Positions 19,058-30,870 of a stretch of DNA of 64,000 bases are shown one piece after another (within the stretch, counting starts at the first letter, position 1; every line of letters begins with the position of its first letter). The position numbers and the translations under genes are program-made. The stretch is from Comamonadaceae bacterium (GTDB taxonomy: Bacteria > Pseudomonadota > Gammaproteobacteria > Burkholderiales > Burkholderiaceae_C), in contig CANFOS010000002.1 in assembly GCA_947448735.1 (NCBI GenBank), forward strand, positions 124,001 to 188,000, read 5' to 3'. The notes beneath the pieces are model-generated. The model searched no databases and had not been told where the DNA came from. It worked only from the letters and a program-made list of their open reading frames with translations.

Positions 19058-19885
19058 ATGGCCATGTTGAGTTTTGAAAGAAAGTACCGCGTACGCGGCG
19101 GCACCCTGATTGGGGGTGACTTGTTCGACTTTTGGGTCGGCCCGTTTTACGTTGGCTTTTTCGGAATTACCACCGCCTTTTTTGCGGTCCTTGGCACAGC
19201 CATGATCATGTGGGGTGCCGCCATGGGCCCCACCTGGAATCCTTGGCAAATCAACATCGCGCCGCCAGACATTTCAAATGGACTGAAGATGGCTCCGATG
19301 ATGGCTGGAGGCCTTTGGCAAATCATCACCGTTTGCGCGCTGGGTGCCTTTGTCTCCTGGGCACTTCGCGAGGTCGAAATTTGTCGCAAACTTGGAATGG
19401 GCTTGCATGTCCCGATAGCATTCGGCTTTGCCATCTTTGCGTACTTCACCTTGCAGGTTATCCGACCGGTGCTGATGGGTTCCTGGGGTCATGCTTTTCC
19501 TTACGGCATTTACAGCCACCTGGACTGGGTCAGTAACACTGGCTACCAGTACCTGCACTTTCATTACAACCCGGCGCACATGATTGCGGCGACACTGTTT
19601 TTTGCGACCACCTTGTCATTGTCTTTGCATGGCGCGCTGGTCTTGTCGGCGACCAATCCGGGCCATGGGCAAGCTGTCAAAACGCCTGAGCATGAAGACA
19701 CTTTTTTTCGCGACGTGATCGGCTATTCGGTGGGCACGCTGGGTATTCACCGTCTGGGGTTGTTCCTGGCGCTGGCAGCAGTCTGGTTTTCTGCCCTTTG
19801 CATTGTCATCAGCGGGCCATTTTGGACGCGCGGCTGGCCCGAATGGTGGGGCTGGTGGCTGAACATGCCCATCTGGGGCCATTGA
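19058..19885 (+). CDS. pufL: Photosynthetic reaction center L subunit
   Basis: [36 protein letters not shown]..., [22 protein letters not shown]. Confidence 0.98.
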   Translation: MAMLSFERKYRVRGGTLIGGDLFDFWVGPFYVGFFGITTAFFAVLGTAMIMWGAAMGPTWNPWQINIAPPDISNGLKMAPMMAGGLWQIITVCALGAFVSWALREVEICRKLGMGLHVPIAFGFAIFAYFTLQVIRPVLMGSWGHAFPYGIYSHLDWVSNTGYQYLHFHYNPAHMIAATLFFATTLSLSLHGALVLSATNPGHGQAVKTPEHEDTFFRDVIGYSVGTLGIHRLGLFLALAAVWFSALCIVISGPFWTRGWPEWWGWWLNMPIWGH

Positions 19886-19918
19886 AGAGGCACAAGGAAA
19901 GAACAAGAGGTAATAAAC

Positions 19919-20893
19919 ATGGCTGAATATCAAAATCTTTTTACCACCGTGCAGCCCGTCGGGCCTGCATCCGCAGGGGTTCCGCTGCCGCCCGGGGACT
20001 CCGAGCGCATCGGCACACCATTTTTTCTGCACCTGGCTGGTCGTTTGGGAAACGCCCAAATTGGCCCCGTCTATCTAGGGTGGCTGGGCTTGGCGTCGCT
20101 GCTATTTGGCACGCTGGCCTTCAACATCATTGGCTTCAATATGTTGGCCCAGGTGGACTGGAATCCACTGCAAATGATTCGCCAGCTATTTTGGTTGGCG
20201 CTTGACCCGCCAGCGCCCAAATACGGTCTGAGTATTGCGCCACTCAATGACGGGGGTTGGTGGAATATTGCGGGCTTATTTCTGACGGTATCCCTGATTT
20301 TGTGGTGGGCACGCATGTACCGCCGCGCGCGTCAGCTCGGCTTGGGCACGCATGTGGCTTGGGCGTTTGCTGCTGCCATCTGGCTTTATTTGGTGGTTGG
20401 ATTTTTCCGCCCCGTGCTGATGGGCAGCTGGTCTGAATCCGTGCCCCTCGGTATCTTTCCGCACCTGGACTGGACCGCCGCCTTGTCCTTGCGTTATGGC
20501 AATCTTTTCTACAACCCTTTCCATGCGCTGTCGATTGTGTTTTTGTATGGCTCTGTGTTGCTGTTTGCCATGCACGGCGCCACCATTTTGGCAGTGGGCC
20601 GTTACGGTGGTGAGCGTGAGATTGAGCAGATCATTGACCGCGGTACCGCATCGGAGCGCGCCGGGCTGTTTTGGCGCTGGACCATGGGCTTCAACGCATC
20701 AATGGAGTCTATTCACCGCTGGGCCTGGTGGTTTGCAGTGCTTTGCCCGCTGGTCGGTGGTATTGGTATCTTGCTGACTGGCACCGTCGTGGACAACTGG
20801 TATCTGTGGTCTGTCAAGCACCATGTCGTACCCGGCTATCCGGCTGTGTATGTGCCCACCATTGACCCAGCTTTGCTTGGAGTAAAACCATGA
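19919..20893 (+). CDS. pufM: Photosynthetic reaction center M subunit
   Basis: [17 protein letters not shown]..., [31 protein letters not shown]. Confidence 0.98.
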   Translation: MAEYQNLFTTVQPVGPASAGVPLPPGDSERIGTPFFLHLAGRLGNAQIGPVYLGWLGLASLLFGTLAFNIIGFNMLAQVDWNPLQMIRQLFWLALDPPAPKYGLSIAPLNDGGWWNIAGLFLTVSLILWWARMYRRARQLGLGTHVAWAFAAAIWLYLVVGFFRPVLMGSWSESVPLGIFPHLDWTAALSLRYGNLFYNPFHALSIVFLYGSVLLFAMHGATILAVGRYGGEREIEQIIDRGTASERAGLFWRWTMGFNASMESIHRWAWWFAVLCPLVGGIGILLTGTVVDNWYLWSVKHHVVPGYPAVYVPTIDPALLGVKP

Positions 20894-22005
20894 TCATGCG
20901 TACTACCATCAAACTGCTTCTGGCAAGCACTGCAGCGTTGCTGCTGGCAGCTTGTGAAAAGCCGCCGATTGCGGTGTCTCAAACCGGTTTTCGGGGCACG
21001 GGCATGGAGCAGGTGTACAACCCGCGCATCTTGGCAACCCAGGCCTCACTCAACAAGGCGCCTGAGGTGTCGGCCGCCGTGGAAGATGTGCCTGGGGGTC
21101 CTAAAGCCGGGGCGATTTACCAAAACGTCAAGGTGCTGGGTGATCTGAGTGTGGGGGAGTTTGCCCGCACCATGAGTGCCATCACCGAATGGGTAGCGCC
21201 GCAGCAGGGTTGCAATTACTGCCACGTGGCCGGTAACTTTGCCGACGACAGTGTGTACACCAAAGTGGTGGCGCGCAAGATGTTGCAGATGACGCAAAAA
21301 GTGAACTCGGGATGGAAGCAGCACGTGGCCGAAACTGGCGTGACCTGCTACACCTGCCACCGGGGCAACAACATTCCCAAAGAAGTCTGGTTTGCACCTC
21401 AGCCTCAAAAATCTGCCGGTGGCAGCATGGGGAATGATTTCGGCCAAAACCGGGCTGCCAAATCGGTGGGCCTGTCGTCTTTGCCGTATGACCCTTTCAC
21501 GCCATACTTCCTGGACAGCAAGCCCATTCGCGTTAATGGCAAAGAGGCTTTGGCCATGACGGGAGCCGCTGCCAACCGCAGTTCCATCAAGCAGGCTGAA
21601 CACACGTATGGCACGATGATCCACTGGTCTGAGTCGCTGGGCGTGAATTGCACGTATTGCCACAACACGCAATCTTTTTCATCCTGGGGTGCCAACGCAA
21701 CACCGCAACGCGCGACTGCCTGGTACGGCATTCGGATGGCGCGTGAGTTGAACAACGAGTTCATGGTGCCGCTGACCAGCGTGTTCCCGGCCAATCGGCT
21801 CGGGCCAACAGGTGACGTTGCCAAAGCCAATTGCGCCACTTGCCACCAAGGCGCGTACAAGCCGCTCTACGGTGCGGCGATGGCCAAGCATTACCCAGGC
21901 ATGCAAGCGCCGGTCAAAGCACCTGATGCCGCTGCCGCAGCACCTGTTGCTGACGCTGGGCAAGCGGTGCCGGTTGCTGGTAAGGTTGAGGTTTCAGCCA
22001 AGTAA
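20890..22005 (+). CDS. pufC: Reaction center tetraheme cytochrome c subunit (lipoprotein)
   Basis: Lipobox LLLAAC; four CxxCH motifs (CNYCH, CYTCH, CTYCH, CATCH). Confidence 0.97.
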   Translation: MIMRTTIKLLLASTAALLLAACEKPPIAVSQTGFRGTGMEQVYNPRILATQASLNKAPEVSAAVEDVPGGPKAGAIYQNVKVLGDLSVGEFARTMSAITEWVAPQQGCNYCHVAGNFADDSVYTKVVARKMLQMTQKVNSGWKQHVAETGVTCYTCHRGNNIPKEVWFAPQPQKSAGGSMGNDFGQNRAAKSVGLSSLPYDPFTPYFLDSKPIRVNGKEALAMTGAAANRSSIKQAEHTYGTMIHWSESLGVNCTYCHNTQSFSSWGANATPQRATAWYGIRMARELNNEFMVPLTSVFPANRLGPTGDVAKANCATCHQGAYKPLYGAAMAKHYPGMQAPVKAPDAAAAAPVADAGQAVPVAGKVEVSAK

Positions 22006-22027
22006 TTTGTTTTTGGCCCATGAGCCC

Positions 22028-22048
22028 CGCTGAGCTTCTGGCTCAGCG
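22028..22048 (+). terminator. Stem-loop after pufC
   Basis: CGCTGAGC-ttctg-GCTCAGCG, followed by T-rich sequence. Confidence 0.6.
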
Positions 22049-22066
22049 TGGGCGGTCACTTTTTGT

Positions 22067-22810
22067 ATGCCGCCCACAGTTGTATTGCAAGGATCAGCCA
22101 CCGAAAGCTCACAGGCCCAAGCTGTGGGCACGGTGGCTGTGTTTTTATTGGCAGACATTGCCCCTAGGCACCGTTTGTGGGGCTATGCACGTTTCGTGAT
22201 CGGGCGTTTTGCGATGCGCCATGTGCCGGGCCTGGTGATGTCCAAGGTCATGGGCAGTGGTGATGGCGGCGGTTTTGGCCTCAAACCCAGCAGGTCGCGC
22301 CAAGCGCTGTTTTGCCTGTTCACCGACGAGGACAGTGCCGACTTATTTTTAAAATCACCCATCGCCCAGGCCTATGCGCAACGCGCGCAGGAGTTTTGCA
22401 GTGCCAAGCTGCGGGCTTATTCATGCAGGGGCGCGTGGTCCGGTCAGTCGATTGCGGTGACGGCCAATCCACCCGACAGCGGTAGCGGGCCGATTGCCAC
22501 ACTGACCCGCGCCTCTATTCGCCCCATGAGCGCGCGCCGCTTTTGGCGCATGCAACCGGCCAGCGAGGTGTCGCTCAATGAGGCCAGTGGTTGCCTGCTG
22601 GCCACTGGTGTCGGTGAGGCACCATTTTTCAGGCAGGCGACCTTCAGTCTGTGGGCCAACACGGCCGCGATGGATGCTTACGCCCGCACAGGCGCGCACC
22701 TGGCCGCCATACGCGCGGCGCATGAAGGCGCGTTCTTTTCCGAATCCATGTTTGCCCGTTTTGTGCCCCTTGAGCTGGCCGGTCGCTGGCGTGGGCAGTC
22801 CTATGGCTGA
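22067..22810 (+). CDS. crtA: Spheroidene monooxygenase CrtA
   Basis: VGTVAVFLLADIAPRHRLWGYARFVIGR...FGLKPSRSRQALFCLF, MDAYARTGAH; exact start uncertain. Confidence 0.9.
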   Translation: MPPTVVLQGSATESSQAQAVGTVAVFLLADIAPRHRLWGYARFVIGRFAMRHVPGLVMSKVMGSGDGGGFGLKPSRSRQALFCLFTDEDSADLFLKSPIAQAYAQRAQEFCSAKLRAYSCRGAWSGQSIAVTANPPDSGSGPIATLTRASIRPMSARRFWRMQPASEVSLNEASGCLLATGVGEAPFFRQATFSLWANTAAMDAYARTGAHLAAIRAAHEGAFFSESMFARFVPLELAGRWRGQSYG

Positions 22811-24425
22811 GCCTGCGGTGCTGCAAAAAAAGCAGCTCACCCCGTTGCGTGACAAGCACGTCATCGTGGTGGGCGCTGGCGTGGGTGGCCTGGTCAGTGC
22901 GCTGCTGCTGGCACACAGCGGCGTGCGTGTGACGCTGGTCGATTCAGCGGCTGCGCCAGGCGGCAAGATGCGCCAGGTCAACGCGGGTGGCGCACTGATT
23001 GACTCAGGCCCCACCGTCTTCACCATGCGCTGGGTGTTTGAACAAATCTTTGCGCAAGTAGGCTGCAAGCTGACTGACCTGGTCAAGCTGGAGCCGCTGG
23101 ATGTTTTGTGTCGCCATGCCTGGGGTCACACCGATCAGCGTCTGGATTTATTCACCGACGTGGCCCGTTCTGCCGAGGCTATTGCGCAATTCAGCTCGCC
23201 TGAAGAAGCCCGGCGCTTTGTTGCTTTCTGCCAAAAAGCCAAAGACATCTACCGGCATCTTGAAGGGCCGTACATTCGCTCGTCGCGCCCCACCCTGATG
23301 GGCATGGGTGCAGACTTGGGCCCCAGCGGTCTTGCGGCGCTGGCCAGCCTGGGGCCGTTTGCCTCGTTGTGGCAGTCGCTTGGCCACTATTTTCATGACC
23401 CGCGTTTGCGCCAGTTGTTTGGCCGTTACGCCACCTACTGCGGCGCGTCGCCTTGGGCGGCACCGGCCACCTTGATGCTGGTAGCCCATGTTGAACTCGA
23501 CGGTGTCTGGTCAGTCGATGGCGGCATGCACGCGCTGGCCAAAGCGATCGCGGCGCAGGCACAGCGCCAAGGCGCAAGCCTGCGCTACAGCACAAGCTGC
23601 CAGCGCATTTTGGTGCGTGACGGCCGAGCCTGCGGCATTGAACTGGCCGGCGGTGAGCAACTGCAGGCCGACGCGGTGGTATTTAATGGCGATGCCAGTG
23701 CGCTGGCCCAAGGCCTGCTGGGCGAAAGTGTGCGTGCCGCTGCCAGCAACACGCCGCTTGACAAACGCTCCTTGTCAGCCGTCACCTGGTCTGTCAACGC
23801 GCCTACATCGGGCTTCCCGCTGGTCAGGCACAACGTGTTTTTCGACGACGACTACAAGTTGGAGTTTGACGACATCTTCAAGCGGCGCAAGCTGCCCAGC
23901 CGCGGCACGGTGTATGTGTGCGCCCAAGACCGCACTGACACAGCGCAAGCGGTCAGCGGCAGCGAACGCCTGCTGTGCCTTGTCAACGCACCTGCCACCG
24001 GCGACCAAAGCAGCGGCCATCAGTTAACCCCCTCGGAGATCCAATCATGCCAGGAGCAAAGCCTCAAACTGCTGGGCCAATGTGGCCTGGCGCTGGATTT
24101 GACAACCGCTACAGCCCATTCAGTCATCACCACCCCGCGGGACTTCAACCAATTGTTTCCGGGTACGGGCGGGGCACTGTACGGCCCGGCATCGCACGGC
24201 TGGATGACCCCCTTTCAAAGGCCGAGCTCAGCCAGCAAGCTGCCGGGCCTTTACCTGGCGGGGGGCAGCGTGCATCCGGGGCCGGGCGTGCCGATGGCGG
24301 CGCTGTCGGGTCAACTGGCGGCCGCCACAGTACTGGCGAGCCTCGCTTCGACCAGGCCGTTGGGCCGGGTGCGTATCTCTGGTGGTACGTCGATGCCATC
24401 AGCGACGACGGCCAGCACGCCCTGA
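22803..24425 (+). CDS. crtD: Carotenoid 3,4-desaturase CrtD (CrtI/CrtN family)
   Basis: HVIVVGAGVGGLVSALLLAHSGVRVTLVDSAAAPGGKMRQV, C-terminal PGLYLAGGSVHPGPGVPMAALSGQLAA; ATG overlaps crtA end. Confidence 0.9.
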   Translation: MAEPAVLQKKQLTPLRDKHVIVVGAGVGGLVSALLLAHSGVRVTLVDSAAAPGGKMRQVNAGGALIDSGPTVFTMRWVFEQIFAQVGCKLTDLVKLEPLDVLCRHAWGHTDQRLDLFTDVARSAEAIAQFSSPEEARRFVAFCQKAKDIYRHLEGPYIRSSRPTLMGMGADLGPSGLAALASLGPFASLWQSLGHYFHDPRLRQLFGRYATYCGASPWAAPATLMLVAHVELDGVWSVDGGMHALAKAIAAQAQRQGASLRYSTSCQRILVRDGRACGIELAGGEQLQADAVVFNGDASALAQGLLGESVRAAASNTPLDKRSLSAVTWSVNAPTSGFPLVRHNVFFDDDYKLEFDDIFKRRKLPSRGTVYVCAQDRTDTAQAVSGSERLLCLVNAPATGDQSSGHQLTPSEIQSCQEQSLKLLGQCGLALDLTTATAHSVITTPRDFNQLFPGTGGALYGPASHGWMTPFQRPSSASKLPGLYLAGGSVHPGPGVPMAALSGQLAAATVLASLASTRPLGRVRISGGTSMPSATTASTP

Positions 24426-25285
24426 GCATCATTGCCTTTGTGGGCAGCGTTTTTTCGCCCTACTACGCCAGCGCCTTCGAAAAGCAAGGCTCAGCCGTGC
24501 AGGCCGGCAACCACTGCGCCATCAACGTCGCGCTGTACAGCCCCGGCCAGCGCCGCTGGACCATGACCGAGCGTGGCTACCGCAGCGTCGAGCGCAGTGC
24601 CGAACACCTGCGCGTTGGTCCGAGCCAACTGGCGTGGCGCGGCGACCATCTGGACATCTCCCTTGACGAAATCAGCGTGCCGGTCCCGCAGCGGGTGCGC
24701 GGCACAGTGCGGGTTTATCCGCAGGCGCTGTGCCGTTACACCAACGCGCTGGACGATGCAGGCCGCCACCGTTGGGGGCCGATTGCACCCTGCGCCCGCA
24801 TCGAGGTTGACCTTGCCAAGCCTGGCCTGCGCTGGGAAGGCAACGCCTATCTGGACAGCAACGAGGGGGACGAGCCGGTGACCGTGCCGTTTAAAACCTG
24901 GGACTGGTCGCGCGCCCGCATGGCCGATGGCAGCACCGCCGTGATCTACGACGTGACGCAGCTCAGCGGCGCGCGCACCCTGTTAGCCGAGCGTTTCAAA
25001 CCCGATGGCAGCTGGGAATCGTTTGACGCGGCACCCAAGCGCGAAGCCATGCCCGCCACCCTGTGGCGTATTGACCGTGGCGTGCGGTCCGACCTGGGCA
25101 CCACCAGTCAGGTCATCGACACCCTGGAAGACACCCCGTTTTATGCGCGATCGCTGCTGCGAACCCACCTGCTTGGCGAGCAGGTCACGGCAGTCCACGA
25201 AACGCTGGAGCCGCAGCGCCTGAAAAGTCGCATTGTGCAAATGATGTTGCCGTTTCGCATGCCGCGACGGGCTGGGGGTGGGTGA
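24047..25285 (+). CDS. crtC: Carotenoid 1,2-hydratase CrtC
   Basis: GAYLWWYVDAISDDGQHALSIIAFVGSVFSPYYA, GNAYLDSNEGDEPV; start uncertain (in-frame ATGs 24047/24080), overlaps crtD. Confidence 0.88.
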   Translation: MPGAKPQTAGPMWPGAGFDNRYSPFSHHHPAGLQPIVSGYGRGTVRPGIARLDDPLSKAELSQQAAGPLPGGGQRASGAGRADGGAVGSTGGRHSTGEPRFDQAVGPGAYLWWYVDAISDDGQHALSIIAFVGSVFSPYYASAFEKQGSAVQAGNHCAINVALYSPGQRRWTMTERGYRSVERSAEHLRVGPSQLAWRGDHLDISLDEISVPVPQRVRGTVRVYPQALCRYTNALDDAGRHRWGPIAPCARIEVDLAKPGLRWEGNAYLDSNEGDEPVTVPFKTWDWSRARMADGSTAVIYDVTQLSGARTLLAERFKPDGSWESFDAAPKREAMPATLWRIDRGVRSDLGTTSQVIDTLEDTPFYARSLLRTHLLGEQVTAVHETLEPQRLKSRIVQMMLPFRMPRRAGGG

Positions 25286-25752
25286 TGGTCATTGCCAACG
25301 ACACCGTCAAGGTTTTGCATGTGCTGTCAGCTTGCCTGTTTTTGGGCAATGTGGTGGTCAGCGGCACCTGGGCCTTTCTGGCCGAGCGCACGCGCAATTT
25401 TGATGTTATTTCCTTCAGCAACCGGCTGGTGCTGATCACCGACTTGATGTTCACCCTGACAGGCGCGCTGCTGGTGGTTTACACCGGCTCACTCATGTCG
25501 CAACGTTACGCAGGCGCGCCGGCAGAGTCGCAGGCGTGGATCAGCTGGTCGTACATGCTGTTTGGCTTGTCGGGGGCGATCTGGGCGCTGGTCCTGGTGC
25601 CCATCCAGTTGCGCCAGCGCGTGCTGCTCAATCGGCATCTCACCATCACGCCCGAATACCTCAAGCTGTCGCGGATCTGGCAAATCAGCGGTGCTGTGGC
25701 CACCATCGTGCCACTGCCGATTGTGTATTTGATGATCGTCAAGGGGATCTGA
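25285..25752 (+). CDS. DUF2269-like integral membrane protein
   Basis: KVLHVLSACLFLGNVVVSGTWAFLAERTRN..., four predicted TMs; overlaps crtC stop. Confidence 0.7.
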   Translation: MVIANDTVKVLHVLSACLFLGNVVVSGTWAFLAERTRNFDVISFSNRLVLITDLMFTLTGALLVVYTGSLMSQRYAGAPAESQAWISWSYMLFGLSGAIWALVLVPIQLRQRVLLNRHLTITPEYLKLSRIWQISGAVATIVPLPIVYLMIVKGI

Positions 25753-26631
25753 TTGACCTCCGTTCGCGGCTTGGTCATCCTGATTACCGGCGGTGCGTCC
25801 GGCATCGGTGCGGCCACGGCCAGAGCGCTCCAGGCGCAAGGCGCGATACCGGTGCTGATCGACTGCGCCGAGCAGCAGCTCAAAGCCACCGCTGCAGAGT
25901 TAAACGCGACATCGTTTTGCCTCGACGTGACCGACCTGGCGGCCTGTGAGGCCGCCGTCGCGCAAACTCTGGCCACGCATGGCCGGATTGACGTGGTCTG
26001 GGCCAACGCGGGTATCGCCTCGTTCGGCCCGCTGTTGTTAACCGACATGGCGGGCTGGAAACGCTGCATAGAGGTCAACGTCTTCGGCACGCTCAACATG
26101 GTGCGCGCCGCGCTGCCAGCCGTCATTGCCCAGCGCGGCTACGTGCTGGCAACAGCCTCGGTCTCCAGTTTTGCCAACCCGCCCGCCGTTTCTAGTTACG
26201 CGGCGTCCAAAGCCGCTGTCGAGGCAATGTGCAACTGCTGGCGCATCGAGCTGGCCGCGCATGGCGTGGGCGTGGGCACCATCTACGCATCCTGGGTGCA
26301 AACGCCGATGGTCACCGAGAGCGACATGCTGCCCGCTTTTGTTCGCCTGAAAAGCACCATGCCAGCCCCTTTGCGCCGGGCCATGCCGGTGAGTCAGGCG
26401 GCAGACATGATCGTCCAGGGCATCCAGCGCCGCGCCAGACGCATTTGGATACCTGGCTGGCTGCGACTGCTGCATTGGCTGCGCGCCGCCCTGCACACCC
26501 CGCTGGCCGAACGCTCCTTGCTGCAAGCGGCCCCCGAGATGGAAAAGCTCTTCGAGCAAACCATCGCCACCAGCGGCGTGAAGGCCTCATCCGTCGCCCC
26601 GCGAGAGCTGGCGCGGGAGCAGGCGAGTTGA
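25753..26631 (+). CDS. SDR family oxidoreductase
   Basis: VILITGGASGIGAATARALQAQGA, NAGIASFGPL, SSYAASKAAVEAM; TTG start abuts previous stop. Confidence 0.88.
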   Translation: MTSVRGLVILITGGASGIGAATARALQAQGAIPVLIDCAEQQLKATAAELNATSFCLDVTDLAACEAAVAQTLATHGRIDVVWANAGIASFGPLLLTDMAGWKRCIEVNVFGTLNMVRAALPAVIAQRGYVLATASVSSFANPPAVSSYAASKAAVEAMCNCWRIELAAHGVGVGTIYASWVQTPMVTESDMLPAFVRLKSTMPAPLRRAMPVSQAADMIVQGIQRRARRIWIPGWLRLLHWLRAALHTPLAERSLLQAAPEMEKLFEQTIATSGVKASSVAPRELAREQAS

Positions 26632-26896
26632 ATGCAGTCAAGCTGGTGCTATTTATTCAATAGCTGAATGCCCCTAGATTCATTGGCCTGTAGGGCACAA
26701 CATATAACTAGGAACAGCTGGTAAAGCTGTTCCGACCTCATGTTGGTGCAAACAGGGCTGGTCTGAGCCATCAGAAGCCGAAAATCAACTTGATATATCG
26801 TTAAAGATATTAAGTACAAATTTAATATTCTTTTGAGATTTAAGTGATCGCTTGCAGAATCCAACGCTTCACCAGTTGTGTTCTCAAGGAGAAATC

Positions 26897-27910
26897 ATGA
26901 TTCAACGCCGCAGATGGATTGCAATGTCAGTCGCCACTGCTCTGACTGGCATCGCCTCGGCCAGCATCGCACAGCAGAGTGTCACGCTGCTCAATGTGTC
27001 TTATGACCCAACACGCGAACTGTACGTGGCCTACAACGCTGCTTTTGCCAAACACTGGAAAGCCAAAACCGGCCAGGACGTGACCATCAAGCAGTCGCAC
27101 GGCGGGTCAGGCAAACAGGCGAGGTCCATCATCGACGGGCTGGATGCCGATGTGGCCACGCTGGCGTTGGCGGGCGACACCGATGCGCTGGTCAAAAACG
27201 GCGCCTGGCTGAAGGCTGACTGGCAAAAAAAACTGCCCAACAACTCGTCACCCTACACCTCCACCATCGTGCTGGTGGTGCGCGAAGGCAATCCCAAAGG
27301 CATCAAGGACTGGGACGACCTGATCAAACCCGGCATCAAGGTCATCACGCCGAACCCCAAAACATCGGGCGGTGCCCGCTGGAACTACCTGGCCGCCTGG
27401 GAGTTTGCCAAACGCAAGTACGGCAGTGAGGCAAAAGCCAAAGAGTTTGTCGCCAAGCTGTACGGCAACGTGCCAGTGCTTGACACCGGCGCGCGCGGCT
27501 CGACCATCAGTTTTGCCCAGCGGGCGCAGGGCGACGTGCTGATTGCGTGGGAAAACGAGGCCTACCTGCTTGAAAAGGAATTCAATGCCAAATTCGACGT
27601 GATTGCGCCGTCGCTGAGCATTCTGGCTGAACCGGCAGTTGCCGTCGTCGATAAAAACGTCGACAAAAAAGGTACCCGTGCGGTGGCCGAGGAATACCTG
27701 AATTATTTGTACTCCGAAGAAGGCCAGGACATTGCCGGTAAAAACTTCTACCGTCCAGCGGTCAGTGAAAAAGCAAAAGCCAAATACGCCAAGCAATTTG
27801 CCAAGCTCAACCTGTTCAGCATTGACACGGCCTTTGGCGGCTGGGACAAAGCTGACAAAACGCACTTTGCTGATGGCGGCTCGTTTGACCAAATATACAC
27901 ACGCAAATAG
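26897..27910 (+). CDS. sbp: Sulfate ABC transporter substrate-binding protein
   Basis: [26 protein letters not shown]...[27 protein letters not shown]; signal peptide; AAGGAG RBS. Confidence 0.93.
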   Translation: MIQRRRWIAMSVATALTGIASASIAQQSVTLLNVSYDPTRELYVAYNAAFAKHWKAKTGQDVTIKQSHGGSGKQARSIIDGLDADVATLALAGDTDALVKNGAWLKADWQKKLPNNSSPYTSTIVLVVREGNPKGIKDWDDLIKPGIKVITPNPKTSGGARWNYLAAWEFAKRKYGSEAKAKEFVAKLYGNVPVLDTGARGSTISFAQRAQGDVLIAWENEAYLLEKEFNAKFDVIAPSLSILAEPAVAVVDKNVDKKGTRAVAEEYLNYLYSEEGQDIAGKNFYRPAVSEKAKAKYAKQFAKLNLFSIDTAFGGWDKADKTHFADGGSFDQIYTRK

Positions 27911-27919
27911 GCTGGTGGC

Positions 27920-28756
27920 GTGAGTAAACAATCAACGAGGCGCGTGCTGCCCGGCTTCAGGCTGACACTGGGTTACACGCTGTTTTACCTGAGCCTGGTG
28001 GTGCTGATACCGATGTCGGCGCTGTTTTTCAAAACCTTCAGCTTGAGCCTCGATCAGTTTTGGGCTGCTGTCACGTCTGAACGCGTCATGGCGTCGTACC
28101 GCCTGACGTTTGGCGCTTCACTGATTGCCGCGCTGGTCAATCTGGTGTTTGGCCTGCTGCTGGCCTGGGTGCTGGTGCGCTACAGCTTTCCGGGCAAAAA
28201 AATCATTGACGCGCTGGTTGACCTGCCGTTTGCGCTGCCCACTGCGGTGGCAGGTATTTCGTTGACGGCCTTGCTGGCGGGCAACGGCTGGCTGGGCCAG
28301 TACCTGGAGCCACTGGGTATCAAGCTGGCGTTTGTGCCTGCGGGCGTGGTGATTGCGCTGATTTTTATTGGCATTCCTTTCGTGGTGCGTACCGTGCAGC
28401 CAGTGCTGGAAGACTTTGAAAAAGAACTCGAAGAAGCCGCCACCTCACTCGGTGCCAGTCGTCTGCAGATTTTTACCAAAGTCATCCTGCCGCACATTGC
28501 ACCGGCCCTGCTGACGGGTTTTGCCATGGCCTTTGCGCGCGCGATTGGTGAATATGGCTCGGTGATTTTTATTGCGGGTAATGTGCCGCTGGTGTCTGAA
28601 ATCACGCCCCTCATCATCATTGGCAAGCTCGAGCAGTATGACTACGCAGGCGCGACAGCCGTCGCGGTGGTGATGCTGGTCATCTCTTTCGTGTTGCTGC
28701 TCGTCATCAACGCATTGCAAGCCTGGCAGCGGCGCAATACAGGGGCGTCTGCATGA
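27920..28756 (+). CDS. cysT: Sulfate ABC transporter permease CysT
   Basis: Binding-protein-dependent permease ([52 protein letters not shown]). Confidence 0.93.
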   Translation: MSKQSTRRVLPGFRLTLGYTLFYLSLVVLIPMSALFFKTFSLSLDQFWAAVTSERVMASYRLTFGASLIAALVNLVFGLLLAWVLVRYSFPGKKIIDALVDLPFALPTAVAGISLTALLAGNGWLGQYLEPLGIKLAFVPAGVVIALIFIGIPFVVRTVQPVLEDFEKELEEAATSLGASRLQIFTKVILPHIAPALLTGFAMAFARAIGEYGSVIFIAGNVPLVSEITPLIIIGKLEQYDYAGATAVAVVMLVISFVLLLVINALQAWQRRNTGASA

Positions 28757-29637
28757 CCTCAACTGCCATCCGTTCAACCACAAGCAGCACGACCGAGTCT
28801 GCTTGGGTGCGCTCCAGCCTGCTGGCAGCTGCCCTGCTGTTTGTGGTGTTGTTTTTGATCCTGCCACTGGCCGCTGTGTTTACCGAGGCGCTGCGCAAAG
28901 GCTTTGGCGCCTATCTGGCAGCGCTGCAAGAACCCGACGCCTGGAGTGCCATCAAACTCACCCTGATCACCGCCGCCATCGCCGTGCCGTTGAACCTGGT
29001 GTTTGGCGTGGCGGCGGCATGGGCGATTGCCAAATACGAGTTTTGGGGCAAGTCGTTTTTAACCACGCTGATAGACCTGCCGTTTTCTGTTTCACCGGTT
29101 GTGGCGGGTCTGATTTATGTGCTGATCTTTGGCGCGCAGGGCTGGTTTGGGCCCTGGCTGATGGCGCATGACATCAAGATCATTTTTGCGGTGCCCGGCA
29201 TTGTGTTGGCGACTGTATTTGTGACCTTTCCCTTCATTGCGCGCGAGCTGATTCCGCTGATGCAGGCGCAGGGCAATGACGAGGAGCAGGCCGCCATCGT
29301 GCTGGGTGCCACCGGTTGGCAAACCTTCTGGTATGTGACGCTGCCCAACATCAAATGGGGGCTGATTTACGGCGTGATTTTGTGCAACGCACGCGCCATG
29401 GGCGAGTTTGGTGCGGTGTCTGTGGTGTCTGGTCACATTCGCGGGCAGACCAACACACTGCCCCTGCACGTCGAGATTTTGTACAACGAATACCAGTCGG
29501 TGGCCGCGTTTGCCGTGGCGTCGCTGCTGGCGATTCTGGCGCTGGTCACGCTGGTCATCAAGTCGGTGGCCGAGTGGCGGCATGAAGCGGACATGAAAGC
29601 TGCAGCAGCGCTGCCGCCTGAGCGCCCCACGGTTTGA
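28753..29637 (+). CDS. cysW: Sulfate ABC transporter permease CysW
   Basis: [57 protein letters not shown]. Confidence 0.93.
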   Translation: MTSTAIRSTTSSTTESAWVRSSLLAAALLFVVLFLILPLAAVFTEALRKGFGAYLAALQEPDAWSAIKLTLITAAIAVPLNLVFGVAAAWAIAKYEFWGKSFLTTLIDLPFSVSPVVAGLIYVLIFGAQGWFGPWLMAHDIKIIFAVPGIVLATVFVTFPFIARELIPLMQAQGNDEEQAAIVLGATGWQTFWYVTLPNIKWGLIYGVILCNARAMGEFGAVSVVSGHIRGQTNTLPLHVEILYNEYQSVAAFAVASLLAILALVTLVIKSVAEWRHEADMKAAAALPPERPTV

Positions 29638-29646
29638 AAGGAAAAA

Positions 29647-30768
29647 ATGAGCATTGAAATCCGCAACATCAGCAAAAATTTTGGCAACTTCAGTGCGCTG
29701 GGCGATGTCAGCCTGGACATCGAATCGGGCGAGCTGGTCGCGCTGCTCGGCCCGTCCGGCTGCGGCAAAACCACCTTGCTGCGCATCATTGCCGGGCTGG
29801 AGACACCAGACCACGGCAGCATTGCCTTCAGCGGCGAAGACACCACCGATGTGCATGTGCGCGAGCGGCAGGTGGGTTTTGTGTTTCAGCATTACGCGCT
29901 GTTTCGCCACATGACGGTGTTCGAAAACGTCGCCTTTGGCCTGCGCATGAAGCCGCGCAGTCTGCGGCCCAGCGAAGCACAGATCAAAGAGAAAGTGCAT
30001 TCGCTCTTGAGTCTCGTTCAGCTTGACTGGCTGGCTGACCGCTTTCCGTCGCAGCTCTCAGGGGGGCAGCGCCAGCGCATTGCCCTGGCGCGTGCCTTGG
30101 CCGTTGAGCCCAAGGTGCTGCTGCTCGACGAACCCTTTGGTGCGCTGGATGCCAAAGTGCGCAAAGAGTTGCGCCGCTGGCTGCGCCGCCTGCACGATGA
30201 CCTGAACGTGACCAGTATTTTTGTCACGCACGACCAGGAAGAAGCGCTGGAAGTGGCTGACCGCGTGGTGCTGATGAACAAGGGCAAAGTTGAGCAGATC
30301 GGCTCGCCCCAAGAGGTGTGGGACCACCCGGCCAGCCCATTTGTGTATGGCTTTTTGGGCGACGTGAACCTGTTTCACGGCCGCGCACATGAGGGAGAAG
30401 TCAATGTTGAAGGCATACGCATCGCCGCACCCGAGCACGACAGCGCGCAAAACGCGAAAGCTTTTGCCTATGTCAGGCCGCACGACATCGACGTACAGCC
30501 CTACACGACGCAAGCGGCTAGAGGCGAGGGCAAGAGCGAAGGAATCATTGCCAAGCTTGACCGCGCCATCGTCATTGGCCCCGTCGCCCGGCTGGAGCTG
30601 ATCCCGAAAGACGACAGCCGACCTTCAGGTGGCCCGCTGGTTGAAACATTGATCGAGGCCCAACTGCCCGCGCAGCAGTTCAGGGAGCTGGGCTTGAGAG
30701 AAGGCGATACCGTGGTGCTGACCCCGCGCAAGGCACGCGTGTTTGTGGATGCAGGGGAGGGGATTTGA
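29647..30768 (+). CDS. cysA: Sulfate ABC transporter ATP-binding protein CysA
   Basis: [64 protein letters not shown]. Confidence 0.95.
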   Translation: MSIEIRNISKNFGNFSALGDVSLDIESGELVALLGPSGCGKTTLLRIIAGLETPDHGSIAFSGEDTTDVHVRERQVGFVFQHYALFRHMTVFENVAFGLRMKPRSLRPSEAQIKEKVHSLLSLVQLDWLADRFPSQLSGGQRQRIALARALAVEPKVLLLDEPFGALDAKVRKELRRWLRRLHDDLNVTSIFVTHDQEEALEVADRVVLMNKGKVEQIGSPQEVWDHPASPFVYGFLGDVNLFHGRAHEGEVNVEGIRIAAPEHDSAQNAKAFAYVRPHDIDVQPYTTQAARGEGKSEGIIAKLDRAIVIGPVARLELIPKDDSRPSGGPLVETLIEAQLPAQQFRELGLREGDTVVLTPRKARVFVDAGEGI

Positions 30769-30799
30769 GTGGGCTTAGCGGCTCAAAACCAGCACTTTT

Positions 30800-30861
30800 A
30801 TCATTAAAAATACCTAAGACCCAATAAATGCATGGGCTTGCAGCTCCTGAATAAATAGCGA
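30800..30861 (-). repeat. Dispersed repeat family A, intergenic
   Basis: Reverse complement: CGCTATttattcaggAGCTgcaaGCCCatgcatttattgggtcttaggtattttta. Confidence 0.65.
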
Positions 30862-30870
30862 CGACTCGCT

